A stretch of DNA of 64,000 bases, taken from the NCBI GenBank assembly GCA_035325905.1, contig DAOKYY010000001.1, positions 1 through 64,000 on the forward strand, given 5' to 3'. Numbering within the stretch: position 1 is the first letter of the stretch; the number at the start of each line of letters is the position of its first letter. This DNA comes from DYGX01 sp035325905. Its GTDB lineage: Bacteria; Chloroflexota; Anaerolineae; Aggregatilineales; Aggregatilineaceae. Shown piece by piece: positions 16,953-25,968 of this stretch. A program made the position numbers and the translations under genes. The notes below the pieces were generated by a model, which searched no databases, was not told the DNA's origin, and was given only the letters and a program-made list of their open reading frames with translations.

Positions 16953-18581
16953 ATGAGACGGATCATTCGATTGGTCGTCATCATGCTGGGCGTTGGATTC
17001 CTGTACATCGCCACGCCGAGCCGCGCGCAGGATGACGCCGAGCCGGAATTCATCGGCTCGCGCCTGTGCTTCGGGTGCCATCGGGACGTAGGGCCGGCCC
17101 ATCTCGAATCACGCCATGCGCTGACTCTGTCCGCTGTGGCGGACGAGGGCGCCGTGCTGGGCGACTTCGCGCAGACCTCGGAGGTTCTGATCGTCCAGCT
17201 TCCCGGCGAGGACGAGCCGCGCGCGCTGACGCTCGACGACATTGCCTACGCGGTCGGGACCGGGCGCAATGTGCAGCGGTATCTGGTCGCCGTGGAGGGC
17301 GAGGCGGCCGAAGGCGAGGAAGCGGCCACCGAATATCTGGTGTTGCCGGTCGAATGGAACGTGCGCACCGGCCAGTGGCAGCCGTACATTCTGGCCGGCG
17401 AATGGCCCGCGCCCGAATACGACTGGGAAAATCAGTGCGCCGCGTGCCATGTCACCGGCTTCACGGTCGAGGCGGGCGCCTGGCTGGAAGACGGCGTTCA
17501 GTGCGAAACGTGTCACGGGCCGGGCAGCGATCACCTCGCGGTTGTGCGTTCGCGCGACGCGAAGCCCGAAGCTATCAGCGCCAGCATTGTGCTCTCGCCC
17601 GATTCCGCGATTTGCGGGCAGTGCCACAGCCAGGGCGAATCGGCGGACGGCCACCCCTACCCCGTGGATTACGTCGCGGGCGACGACCTGCTGGCCGAGG
17701 GTGGATTCACGCTGGTTCCGCCGGACGACACGGCGCACTGGTGGCCGAGCGGCCACGCACGGCAGAAATACATGCAGTTCAACGAGTGGTTGAACTCCAC
17801 GCACGCCAGCTCGTTGGAGGGCTTGCGCTCTAGCGAGCGCGCCGATGATGCCTGCCTGGTCTGCCACAGCGTCGATTACGTCTGGGGGCGGGTGCCGGAC
17901 GGCGCTGGAGCCAGCGAGGAGGGCGAAGCGCCAGCGTCCGTGACGGTCGCCAACGCGGCGCATGGCGTGGAATGCGTAAGCTGCCATGTCATCCACCCGG
18001 AGGACGGCGAGGCCGCTGGGCTGGATTTCATGCTATCCGCCGAGCCGTACGCGATGTGCGTTGAGTGCCACCAGGACACCGATGTCACGGGCGTAATCCA
18101 CGCGCCGGTGAAAGAAATGTACGAGGGTGAAACGCTGATCGAGGGGATCGAGGGCGTCCCATCGGCGCACTTTGTCGCGGCGGGCGGTCCGACATGCGTC
18201 ACCTGCCACATGCCGCGTATCCCCGTGGACGCCGGAACGCGCGGCAGCCACGCCTTCCACCCGGTCATGCCGGGCGCGGCGCTGGATGTCGAGACGCTCC
18301 AGGACTCCTGCTCGATCTGTCACGCCGACCAGGTGGATGCCGCCGGACTTCAGCGACTGATCGACGATATTCAAGCCGACACGCGAGCGCGGCTTGAGAC
18401 GGCGCGCGCCGCCGTGACAGATGACTCGGCGGGCTGGATAGACGCCGCGTTGCGCTTCGTCGAGGGCGACGGCAGCCTGGGCGTGCATAACTACGTCTAT
18501 ACGGACCGGGTGCTCGATCGCGTGGAAAGCGAGCTGGGCCTGAGCGACGATACGGGCGCCGCAAGCGCGGGCAATCCGTAA
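16953..18581 (+). CDS. Secreted nine-haem cytochrome c
   Basis: The 542-residue protein is taken from the ATG that gives a clean signal peptide (RRIIRLVVIMLGVGFLYI, cleavage near SRAQ-DD); an in-frame ATG at 16914 is possible. Nine CXXCH motifs are present: CFGCH, CAACH, CETCH, CGQCH, CLVCH, CVSCH, CVECH, CVTCH and CSICH. The C-terminal GVHNYVYT segment resembles the distal-ligand end of cytochrome c554-type proteins and matches HNLVYT in the cytochrome at 14034. First gene of a four-gene operon ending with a HybB-like quinol subunit. Probable periplasmic-face or extracellular electron carrier. Confidence 0.9.
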   Translation: MRRIIRLVVIMLGVGFLYIATPSRAQDDAEPEFIGSRLCFGCHRDVGPAHLESRHALTLSAVADEGAVLGDFAQTSEVLIVQLPGEDEPRALTLDDIAYAVGTGRNVQRYLVAVEGEAAEGEEAATEYLVLPVEWNVRTGQWQPYILAGEWPAPEYDWENQCAACHVTGFTVEAGAWLEDGVQCETCHGPGSDHLAVVRSRDAKPEAISASIVLSPDSAICGQCHSQGESADGHPYPVDYVAGDDLLAEGGFTLVPPDDTAHWWPSGHARQKYMQFNEWLNSTHASSLEGLRSSERADDACLVCHSVDYVWGRVPDGAGASEEGEAPASVTVANAAHGVECVSCHVIHPEDGEAAGLDFMLSAEPYAMCVECHQDTDVTGVIHAPVKEMYEGETLIEGIEGVPSAHFVAAGGPTCVTCHMPRIPVDAGTRGSHAFHPVMPGAALDVETLQDSCSICHADQVDAAGLQRLIDDIQADTRARLETARAAVTDDSAGWIDAALRFVEGDGSLGVHNYVYTDRVLDRVESELGLSDDTGAASAGNP

Positions 18582-18622
18582 GCGTGAAAACAGTCGTTAC
18601 CGACACGACAAGGAACAGTGGC

Positions 18623-19780
18623 ATGAGCCATCACCAACGCCATTTTCTGCTTGTTCTGCTGATCGCCGGCCTGGGCGTGGCGCTCATCATGATCGGCGTC
18701 GCGCTCGCGCTAGGCCGCGCCGTGCCGGTCGCGCAGGCGCAAGAGGGCAGCGAGCCGGACGCGCAAACCGGGGTCGACAACAGCTACTGCGCGATCTGCC
18801 ACAGCCAGCCCGGCCGCGTGATGACGCTGGCTGACGGCAGCGTCCTGAACCTGTATGTGCCGCCCGCGCTGGTCGCGGACTCGGCGCACGGAACTAACAG
18901 CAGCAACCCGCTGGGCTGCATCGACTGTCACGGCGAAGACATCTTTCCGCACAGCGCGCCCTCGCCGGAGAGCGCCCGCGCCTACCGGATCGAAACGTCG
19001 CAGCTATGCAGCGATTGCCACAACACGCTGCTGGCCGACAGCGCGCACCTTGAGGCGATTGCCGCCGGTAATCTCGAAGCGGCGACGTGCGTCGACTGTC
19101 ACGGCGCGCATGACGTGCCGCGCACTGAGGACCAGCCGACGCTGGTCGCCGCCGTGTGCGGGGACTGTCACACCGAATCCTTCGCCGAGTGGGCGGAAAG
19201 CCCGCACGCCAATATGGGGTCGCTCGGCTGCGCAGTTTGCCACCTGCCGCACGGGCAGCAAATGCGCATCGGCGACATCACGGCGCTGTGCGAGAACTGC
19301 CACCAGGCGCCGGCCGATATCTACGTCCACGCCAAACACCTCGACAGCGAGTACGAAGTCACCTGCGCGAGCTGTCATATGGGGCTGGACCCCGGCGTCC
19401 AGTTGATCTCGGAGAGCCACGAGCCAACCGATCATCGTATGGTGGTCCAGACGCGCGCCTGCAACGTCTGCCACGAAGAGCTTGAGCAGAGCGGCGTGTG
19501 GGCCGAGCTGGTCGGCAGCGACGAGAGCCTAACCATCGAGCGCGACTCGCTGCGCCAGCAGGTCGCCACGCTCGAGCAGGAGCTGGCGCAGAGCGGCGGC
19601 ACCAGTGGCGGCGTGGACTACATTCAGCTTATTCAGGGGCTGATCGTCGGCCTGGGTGTTGGCGCGATCGTCGCCCTGATCCTCATCCCAAAACTGGGCC
19701 GTAACAATCAGGCTGTCGTTATCGAAGAAGAGGTAGTTGACCAAGAGCAACCGCATGAGCGTGAACAACACGAACGGTAA
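18623..19780 (+). CDS. Membrane-anchored nine-haem cytochrome c
   Basis: The 385-residue protein starts at an ATG after AAGGAAC. A first membrane helix/signal (about residues 8-35) is followed by nine CXXCH motifs: CAICH, CIDCH, CSDCH, CVDCH, CGDCH, CAVCH, CENCH, CASCH and CNVCH. A short coiled coil (ERDSLRQQVATLEQELAQ, about residue 310) and a C-terminal membrane helix (LIVGLGVGAIVALILIP, about 335-355) follow. The haem domain is cytochrome c3/NapC-NrfB-like in spacing. The C-terminal anchor would hold it against the membrane beside the downstream FeS and HybB-like subunits. Its end overlaps the next gene by 26 bp. Confidence 0.9.
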   Translation: MSHHQRHFLLVLLIAGLGVALIMIGVALALGRAVPVAQAQEGSEPDAQTGVDNSYCAICHSQPGRVMTLADGSVLNLYVPPALVADSAHGTNSSNPLGCIDCHGEDIFPHSAPSPESARAYRIETSQLCSDCHNTLLADSAHLEAIAAGNLEAATCVDCHGAHDVPRTEDQPTLVAAVCGDCHTESFAEWAESPHANMGSLGCAVCHLPHGQQMRIGDITALCENCHQAPADIYVHAKHLDSEYEVTCASCHMGLDPGVQLISESHEPTDHRMVVQTRACNVCHEELEQSGVWAELVGSDESLTIERDSLRQQVATLEQELAQSGGTSGGVDYIQLIQGLIVGLGVGAIVALILIPKLGRNNQAVVIEEEVVDQEQPHEREQHER

Positions 19781-20597
19781 CGGAAACGAGCAGCTTCTTT
19801 CGCGGCGCGAGTTCGTGACGCTGCTGGTTGGGGCGGGCGCCTCGGTCGCGCTCGCCACCCTGCTGGCCGATCCGCTCAACCCGCTGTTTCAGAAAGTCCT
19901 GGGCGGCGGGGTGGATCGCGAGCAGTATTCGGCCAGCCGCTCGGAGAACCCGCGCTGGGGGATGGTCATCGACCTGAGCAAGTGCATCGGCTGCGAATAC
20001 TGCATCTATGCCTGCCAGGCGACGAACGACGTCACCGATAAGATGCGCTGGAATGTGCATATCGTGGACGAGACGCCGACCGGCAGCATCTTCCACATGA
20101 CGCGGCCCTGCCTGCACTGCAACAATGCGCCGTGCGTGTCGGTCTGCCCGGTCAGCGCGACCTACAGCCGCGACGACGGGCTGGTCGTGATGGACTACGA
20201 CAAATGCATCGGCTGCCGGTACTGCGAGGTCGCCTGCCCGTATGGGGCGCGAACGTTCAACTGGGAGGAGCGCAGCGACGAGCCGAACCCTCGCGCGCCG
20301 GAATGGGGCACGCCCGAGGTGCCGCGCCGTCCGCGCGGCGTGGTCGAGAAATGCACGTTCTGCATCCACCGGATCGACGCGGGGCTGGCCGCTGGCCTGA
20401 CGCCTGGCGTAGACCCGGAAGCGACGCCTGCCTGCGTCAACATCTGCCCGGTTACGGCGCGTATCTTCGGCGACCTGAATAACCCGAACAGCGAGGTTTC
20501 CAGAATCATCGCCACGACCGCGACCTTCCGGCTGCGCGAGGACCTGGGCACCGAGCCGAACGTCTACTACATCCCACCGGAGGGCCTGGCGATATGA
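19755..20597 (+). CDS. Tat-exported 4x[4Fe-4S] ferredoxin subunit (HybA/DmsB-like)
   Basis: The 280-residue protein has a twin-arginine motif SRREFV (about residues 15-20) followed by a hydrophobic stretch, so it is exported folded. Cysteine clusters fit four [4Fe-4S] sites: CIGCEYCIYACQ, CLHCNNAPCVSVCP, CIGCRYCEVACP and CTFC...CVNICP. Such subunits carry electrons between a catalytic or cytochrome partner and a NrfD-type membrane subunit. It overlaps the cytochrome gene upstream and shares ATGA with the NrfD-type gene downstream. No molybdopterin or hydrogenase subunit accompanies it. Confidence 0.93.
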   Translation: MSVNNTNGNGNEQLLSRREFVTLLVGAGASVALATLLADPLNPLFQKVLGGGVDREQYSASRSENPRWGMVIDLSKCIGCEYCIYACQATNDVTDKMRWNVHIVDETPTGSIFHMTRPCLHCNNAPCVSVCPVSATYSRDDGLVVMDYDKCIGCRYCEVACPYGARTFNWEERSDEPNPRAPEWGTPEVPRRPRGVVEKCTFCIHRIDAGLAAGLTPGVDPEATPACVNICPVTARIFGDLNNPNSEVSRIIATTATFRLREDLGTEPNVYYIPPEGLAI

Positions 20598-21877
20598 TCG
20601 ATCGCGCGCTGGCAGCGGCTCGCCGCTCCCCTCAACTGACGCTCTGGTACCTGTTCCTGCTGGCGCTGCTCGCCATCGGCGCGGTTTCGGGCGCGCAGGT
20701 CTTGCTGAAGGGCTTGCGCGTGACCAACCTGACCGACGAGCTGCCGTGGGGCCTGTGGATCGTCGTGGACCTCTCGTCGATCGCGCTCGGCGCGGGGGCC
20801 TTCACCCTTTCGGCTGCCGTGTACGTCTTCGGTCTGAAGCGCTATGCGTCCATCGCCCGCGCGGCGGTCTTCGTCGGGCTGCTGGGCTACACGTCCGCGA
20901 TGCTGGCGCTCTTTGTGGATATTGGCCGCCCGGACCGCTTCTATCACCCGGTGCTGTACTGGAACCCGCACTCGGTGCTATGGGAGATCACGATCGCGGT
21001 CATGTTCTACACGACTGTGCTGGTGCTGGAGTTCACCCCGATCATCGTCGAGAGCACGCCGCTGCACAACTACCGGCTGGCGCGGCGGCTTGGGCACGTG
21101 TTGCACGACATTATGCCCGTCGTCGCGCTGATTGGTATGGGCATTTCGCTGGTCCACCAGTCGTCGCTGGGCGCGACGTATGGCATCCTCACCGCGCGAC
21201 CGGTCTGGTATTCGCCCAGCGCACCGGTGCTGTTCATCCTGTCGGCCATCGCCGCCGGTCCGGCGCTGACGCTGCTGGTGACGATCGTCTCCGGCGAGCT
21301 GATGCAGAAGCGGCTGGTCCCCGAAGACGTGATGCAGAGCGTCGCGCGGTTCGTCGGGTTCGCCAGCCTCGCGTACCTCTACCTCAAGCTGTGGAGCTGG
21401 CTGGCCGTCAGCTATTACAGCCACGTGCCGGGCCACGCGAGCGGGATCGCCATCCTGAACGAGAACACGCCCTATGACTTCACCTTCTGGTGGGGCGAGG
21501 TGCTGATGGGCGCGCTGGCCCCGGCGGTCATCTTCCTCTGGCCGCGCCTGCGCCGGAATCGCTATCTGGTGATGGTCGGCGCGCTGATGGTCGTCGCCGG
21601 GCTGGTCGTCAACCGCTGGAATGTGACGCTCTCCGGCTTCGTCGTCCCGCTGGACTGGTCGCCGGGCGTGCTGGATGTCTTCCCGATCAACACCTACCAG
21701 CCGTCGCTGATCGAGTGGGGCGTCGCGCTCGGTATTGTCGGCTATAGCTGGCTGGGCTGGACGCTCGGCGTGCGCTATCTGCGGCTCTATCCGAGCGCTG
21801 TCCGCCTGGTGCGGCGCCGCGTCGTCACACAGCCGGCGCTGGCAGACAGCGGCGAGCAGCCCGCGACCGCCCGCTAA
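20594..21877 (+). CDS. HybB/NrfD-family membrane quinol subunit
   Basis: The 427-residue protein has about ten membrane helices. It resembles HybB, the hydrogenase-2 quinone-reactive subunit: DELPWGLWIVVDLSSIALGAG near residue 45, the DIGRPDRFYHP segment near 112 and the SLVHQSSLGA loop near 185. It would oxidise or reduce quinol in the membrane and exchange electrons with the FeS protein, whose stop codon it overlaps (ATGA). With the three nine-haem cytochromes nearby this forms a quinol:multihaem-cytochrome module. A terminator follows its stop by 23 bp. Confidence 0.93.
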   Translation: MIDRALAAARRSPQLTLWYLFLLALLAIGAVSGAQVLLKGLRVTNLTDELPWGLWIVVDLSSIALGAGAFTLSAAVYVFGLKRYASIARAAVFVGLLGYTSAMLALFVDIGRPDRFYHPVLYWNPHSVLWEITIAVMFYTTVLVLEFTPIIVESTPLHNYRLARRLGHVLHDIMPVVALIGMGISLVHQSSLGATYGILTARPVWYSPSAPVLFILSAIAAGPALTLLVTIVSGELMQKRLVPEDVMQSVARFVGFASLAYLYLKLWSWLAVSYYSHVPGHASGIAILNENTPYDFTFWWGEVLMGALAPAVIFLWPRLRRNRYLVMVGALMVVAGLVVNRWNVTLSGFVVPLDWSPGVLDVFPINTYQPSLIEWGVALGIVGYSWLGWTLGVRYLRLYPSAVRLVRRRVVTQPALADSGEQPATAR

Positions 21878-21900
21878 ACCCGCCATCTACGTAGTTTTCT

Positions 21901-21927
21901 GAGCCGGAGAGCGTCTCCGGCTCTTTT
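21901..21927 (+). terminator. Intrinsic terminator of the cytochrome operon
   Basis: GAGCCGGAGA (21901-21910), loop GCG, TCTCCGGCTC (21914-21923), then TTTT. A perfect 10-bp stem. Confidence 0.92.
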
Positions 21928-21955
21928 GATTCACCTGCTCGCGCTGCGGCTTGCC

Positions 21956-22018
21956 GGTTAAAGAACCTTTACTCCGCCTGAGCCAAGATTTAAACCCGCC
22001 TTGATAGGGCTTTTAACC
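21956..22018 (+). promoter_or_regulatory. Candidate Pho-type repeats upstream of pstS
   Basis: TTTAAACC (21989) and TTTTAACC (22011) are 22 bp apart; an inverted copy GGTTAAAG begins at 21956, 33 bp before the first. Multiples of 11 bp are typical of PhoB/PhoP direct repeats. TTGATA (22001) could be a -35 element. The Pho consensus of this phylum is not known to me, so this is a suggestion from spacing and context only. Confidence 0.3.
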
Positions 22019-22087
22019 ACCCCCGTTACGATACCCAGCGTAGAGAAGAGACAAACACGGTTTGAGAACCGCACACAAGGAGAACTC

Positions 22088-23182
22088 ATGCTTCACGTCA
22101 GTCGTTTTACGCTCAAGGGGATCGCGCTCGCGCTGATCGTCATGCTCACGCTTCCGCTCGCGACCAGCTTCGCCCAGGAAGAAGCCGAGGTTGAGCCAAT
22201 CGCCCTGCCCGCCGTTGATCCGCTGAGTGTCACCGGCGACATCGCCATCGCCGGCAGCTCGACCGTCGAGCCGGTTACGGTCGCCATGGCCGCGCGCTTC
22301 AACGAAGACGGCTTCACCGGCAACATCGCCATCGCTGAGACGGGCACCTCCGCCGGGTTCGAGCGATTCTGCAAGGAAGGCTCCACTGATGTCTCGAACG
22401 CCAGCCGCGCCATTAAGGACTCCGAAGTGGCGGACTGTGAAGCTCTGGGGCGAGACGTGCTCGAATTCCTGATCGGGATCGACGCGCTGACGGTCGCCGT
22501 CACCACGGACAGTTTTGTAGACCAGCTCAAGCGCTCGGAGCTGATCGCGATCTTCACAGGCGAGGTCACGACCTGGGACCAAGTCAACCCCGAATGGCCT
22601 GCCGAGACGATCCAGCTCTTCACGCCTGGCGTGGACAGCGGCACCTTCGACTTCTTCGGCGAAGCTGTTCTGGGGACTAAAGGCGCCTATGCCGAGCGCA
22701 GCGCCCGCTTCGACGCTCTGCTTGCCCCGAACCCGACCACCAGCGAGAACGACTACGTGCTGGTCGAGGGTATCCAGGGCAGCCCGAATGCTATCGGCTA
22801 CTTCGGCTTCGCCTACTTCGTCGAGAACCAGGACACGTTGAAAGCGGTCGCAATTGCCAACGACGTAACCAATGATGATGATGGCAATCTGGTCATCATT
22901 CCCGAAGACCAGTGGGAAGCCGAAGAAGTCGCCTTCGTCGCGCCGAGCGCCGAAACGGCCGAGAGCGGCGAGTATATGCTGAGCCGCCCGCTCTTCATCT
23001 ACTCGGCGACGCAGGTCGTCCAGGACAAACCGCAGGTTGCCGCCTTCATTAACTACTATCTGACGAACGCGAACGAAGTCGTGGAAGAAGTCGGCTACTT
23101 CCCGGTCAGCGCAGAGGCCCTGAACACCGCCAAGGCCGCGTGGCTCGAGGCGATGGGCATGGAAGTGCCTGCCGCCAGCTAG
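22088..23182 (+). CDS. pstS: Phosphate ABC transporter substrate-binding protein
   Basis: A 364-residue PBP-like protein. The start follows AAGGAG; a signal peptide (about residues 1-27, ending TSFAQ-EE) has no lipobox cysteine. Phosphate-binding motifs of the family are visible: IAGSSTVEPVT near residue 56, TGTSAGFERFC near 85, SRAIKDSE near 103 and DSGTFDFF near 182. It captures phosphate outside the membrane for PstCAB, encoded directly downstream. The gene is followed by a long hairpin before pstC. Confidence 0.94.
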   Translation: MLHVSRFTLKGIALALIVMLTLPLATSFAQEEAEVEPIALPAVDPLSVTGDIAIAGSSTVEPVTVAMAARFNEDGFTGNIAIAETGTSAGFERFCKEGSTDVSNASRAIKDSEVADCEALGRDVLEFLIGIDALTVAVTTDSFVDQLKRSELIAIFTGEVTTWDQVNPEWPAETIQLFTPGVDSGTFDFFGEAVLGTKGAYAERSARFDALLAPNPTTSENDYVLVEGIQGSPNAIGYFGFAYFVENQDTLKAVAIANDVTNDDDGNLVIIPEDQWEAEEVAFVAPSAETAESGEYMLSRPLFIYSATQVVQDKPQVAAFINYYLTNANEVVEEVGYFPVSAEALNTAKAAWLEAMGMEVPAAS

Positions 23183-23204
23183 CACATTCTCAGGCGGTTC
23201 AGCC

Positions 23205-23239
23205 GTGATAGGGGTCGGCGCAAGCGCCACCCCTGTCAC
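23205..23239 (+). promoter_or_regulatory. Intercistronic RNA hairpin between pstS and pstC
   Basis: GTGATAGGGGT (23205-23215), a bulged C, GGCGC, AA, GCGCC, ACCCCTGTCAC (23229-23239): a 16-bp stem with one bulge and one G-U pair. No T-run follows, so it is more likely an mRNA-stabilising or processing element than a terminator. Confidence 0.65.
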
Positions 23240-23276
23240 GCTGTCTGCCCCAGAAGCAATGACAAGGAACAGGCGA

Positions 23277-24275
23277 ATGGATAACCAAGCGCTTATCGCA
23301 CGAGGGAAGTCGTGGCCCTGGTTTGGCGCACGCGCTGAAGACCCCCTGAGCGGCCTCGGTAAGAAGGTCCGCCACGGCGAGCGGGCGATTCAGGCGTTTC
23401 TATTCCTGTGCGGCGCGCTGACCATCTTCACGACTATCGCGATCGTGCTGGTGCTGGGCCGCGAATCGCTGCTGCTCGTCACAAGCGAATACGTCACCGA
23501 ATCAGGGACGGTGCATACGATCAGCGTGCTCGACTTTGTGAGCAGCACCGAGTGGCAGCCCCACCGCTTCAAAGTCGGGATCGCGCCGCTCGTCTCCGCT
23601 ACCCTGATGAGCAGCTTGATTGCGATGCTGGTCGCGCTGCCGCTCGGCCTGGGCGCGGCGATCTACCTCAGCGAGTATGCCAGCCCAAAGGTACGCAGCA
23701 CGATTAAGCCGGTTCTCGAAGTGCTCGCCGGCGTGCCGACGGTGGTCTACGGCTTCTTCGCCCTTCAATTCATGACCCCCGTGCTCCAGGGTGTCTTCGG
23801 CCAGAACACGGTCGAGATTTTCAACGTGGCCTCGGCGGGGGCTGTGATGGGGATCATGATCCTGCCGCTCGTCGCGTCGATGAGCGAGGACGCGCTCAGC
23901 GCGGTGCCGCGCTCGCTGCGGGAGGCGGCCTTTGGGCTTGGCTCGACCCGGCTGGAAACGACCGTCCGCGTGGTGCTGCCCGCGGCGCTGTCCGGAATCG
24001 CAGCGGCGGTGATTATCGCCATTTCACGCGCCATCGGCGAGACAATGATCATGGCTGTCGCCGCCGGGGCGCGCCCTAACCTGACAGTGAACCCTTTCGA
24101 GTCCGCGTGGACGATGACCGGCTACATCGCGAGCATCAGCGGCGGTGATCTGGCTTACGACACGCTGGACTACAACAGCATCTTCATGGTCGGCCTGCTG
24201 CTCTTTCTGATGACGCTTGGGCTGAATATCCTGAGCCGCGCCATCGTGGCGCAGTTCCGCGAAGTGTACGAGTAG
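23277..24275 (+). CDS. pstC: Phosphate ABC transporter permease PstC
   Basis: A 332-residue integral membrane protein with about six helices. The start follows AAGGAAC; other in-frame starts lie upstream but inside the hairpin region. The permease EAA-type loop is LSAVPRSLREAAFGLGSTRLET near residue 211, followed by ISRAIGETMIMAVAAGARPN. It forms the phosphate channel with PstA. A cytoplasmic N-terminal segment of about 38 residues precedes the first helix. Confidence 0.94.
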   Translation: MDNQALIARGKSWPWFGARAEDPLSGLGKKVRHGERAIQAFLFLCGALTIFTTIAIVLVLGRESLLLVTSEYVTESGTVHTISVLDFVSSTEWQPHRFKVGIAPLVSATLMSSLIAMLVALPLGLGAAIYLSEYASPKVRSTIKPVLEVLAGVPTVVYGFFALQFMTPVLQGVFGQNTVEIFNVASAGAVMGIMILPLVASMSEDALSAVPRSLREAAFGLGSTRLETTVRVVLPAALSGIAAAVIIAISRAIGETMIMAVAAGARPNLTVNPFESAWTMTGYIASISGGDLAYDTLDYNSIFMVGLLLFLMTLGLNILSRAIVAQFREVYE

Positions 24276-24300
24276 TAGCCGTGCGCCAAGGAACAGAGAC

Positions 24301-25968
24301 ATGGATCGAGTAGTCTTGATCGCGGCGGGCCTGATCGCCCTGCTGATCGCGCTGAATGGCGCCCTTACCACGCCCACGATCGCGGCGCGCACGGGGCGCT
24401 CGCCCCGGCGCTGGCTGGCGCTCGGCGCGGTGATCGGGCTGCTTGGCGCGGCGTCCGGCGTGGGGCTGGCGCTCATTGGTTTCCCGGAGCTACCTGGGCT
24501 TGCCGTGTTCGGGAGCCTGGTCGGGGGACTCGGCGCGCTCACGCTGCTTTGGCGTCGCCTGCCCGTCCGAGAAGCGGCTGCCTCGACCTTGCCCGAAGGT
24601 GACGCGTTACGCCGGAACATCGCGGCGCGTCGCCTGCGCGGGTCAATCAGCCGCGCGCTATACCGCGCGTCCATCGCGCTGGCGCTGGTCGCCCTGGCGA
24701 CGCTGTTGTGGACGGTCGTCAACAAGGCGTTCGGGCTGACCGCCGTACAATACGAAGTCGAGCCGGATGCCCTGCTGCTGAACGGCGCCCCCACCGGTCG
24801 CCCGCTCGAAGACCTCTCCGAAGCCGAGCTGGAACAGGTGCTCGCCCAGAATGTGCGCGAGCCGCTGCTGCGGCGCTTCCTGCTCGAAACGGTGCTGGCG
24901 GCGCCGCAGAACGACTGGCCGAGCCTCAGCCCCGCACCGGTCAGCGTGGCGTTAGCCGGCCTGAACTTCCCTGCCGAACTGGCTGAGCGTCCGCTGAACG
25001 AGCTGACCAGCGCCGAGGCCGCGCTGCTGATCAACGCGAACCTGGACCGCGCGGCCCTCGAAACGTTGATCTTCGACCAGGTCGTCAACCCGACCGTCGT
25101 GGATAGCTGGCCGCTGTGGGAAGCCCTGACGCAGCGTGACACGATCAGGGCGACTGCCGGGGAAGACTTCCCGCAGGCCGAGTTACAGTGGCGCAGTTGG
25201 GTCAACTGGCGCTTTCTAACCAGCCCCCTCGACCCGCGCCAGGCCGACGCCACCGGCGTCCGCCCCGCGATCATCGGGTCGTTGCTGGTCATCGCGATCA
25301 CGATCGCCGTCGCGTTTCCGATCGGCGTGGGCGCGGCGTTGTACCTCGAAGAGTACGCCGGTGACAACCGGCTGAATCGGATTATCCAGACCAACATCAG
25401 CAACCTGGCGGGCGTCCCCTCGATCATTTACGGGATGCTGGGGCTGGCGATCTTTGTGCGCGCGCTGGAGCCGATCAGCAGCGGGCAGGCCTTCGGGGCC
25501 AGCACGGCGAACGGCCGGACGGTCGTCTCGGCGGGGTTTACGCTGGCGCTGCTGGTCCTGCCGCTGCTGATCGTCAACGCCCAGGAAGCGATACGGGCGG
25601 TGCCCAGCTCGCTGCGGCAGGCGAGCTACGGCCTGGGCGCGACACAGTGGCAGACGATCTGGCATCATATTCTGCCCTACGCTATGCCCGGCATCCTGAC
25701 CGGCACCATCCTGTCGATCTCACGCGCGATCGGCGAAACCGCCCCGCTGATCATGGTGGGCGGCGCAACGTACCTGACGCGCGACCCCGAAGGCCCATTC
25801 TCGATCTTCACGGCGCTGCCGCTGGTGATCTTTCGTTGGACAACGCTGCCGCAAGATGAGTTTCGCAACGCCGCCGCCGCCGCAATCGTCGTGCTGCTGG
25901 CGCTGCTGCTGACACTGAACTCGGCAGCGATCATTCTGCGCAACCGGATGAGCAGGAGACTCGCCTGA
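24301..25968 (+). CDS. pstA: Phosphate ABC transporter permease PstA with long N-terminal extension
   Basis: The 555-residue protein is nearly twice the usual PstA length (about 280-300). The canonical permease domain is the C-terminal part from about residue 318 (RPAIIGSLLVIAITI), with the EAA loop AIRAVPSSLRQASYGLGATQ near 430 and ISRAIGETAPLIMVGGAT near 475. The N-terminal 315 residues hold three or four membrane helices (about 5-20, 36-80, 120-145) and a soluble, helical, Leu/Glu-rich block (about 150-310) probably on one face of the membrane. The start follows AAGGAACAGAGAC. The stop overlaps the pstB start by one base. Confidence 0.92.
   Translation: MDRVVLIAAGLIALLIALNGALTTPTIAARTGRSPRRWLALGAVIGLLGAASGVGLALIGFPELPGLAVFGSLVGGLGALTLLWRRLPVREAAASTLPEGDALRRNIAARRLRGSISRALYRASIALALVALATLLWTVVNKAFGLTAVQYEVEPDALLLNGAPTGRPLEDLSEAELEQVLAQNVREPLLRRFLLETVLAAPQNDWPSLSPAPVSVALAGLNFPAELAERPLNELTSAEAALLINANLDRAALETLIFDQVVNPTVVDSWPLWEALTQRDTIRATAGEDFPQAELQWRSWVNWRFLTSPLDPRQADATGVRPAIIGSLLVIAITIAVAFPIGVGAALYLEEYAGDNRLNRIIQTNISNLAGVPSIIYGMLGLAIFVRALEPISSGQAFGASTANGRTVVSAGFTLALLVLPLLIVNAQEAIRAVPSSLRQASYGLGATQWQTIWHHILPYAMPGILTGTILSISRAIGETAPLIMVGGATYLTRDPEGPFSIFTALPLVIFRWTTLPQDEFRNAAAAAIVVLLALLLTLNSAAIILRNRMSRRLA

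Noticed and set aside
22013..23239. 408-codon open frame on the minus strand
   Set aside because: Antisense to pstS, which has all family motifs and a ribosome site.
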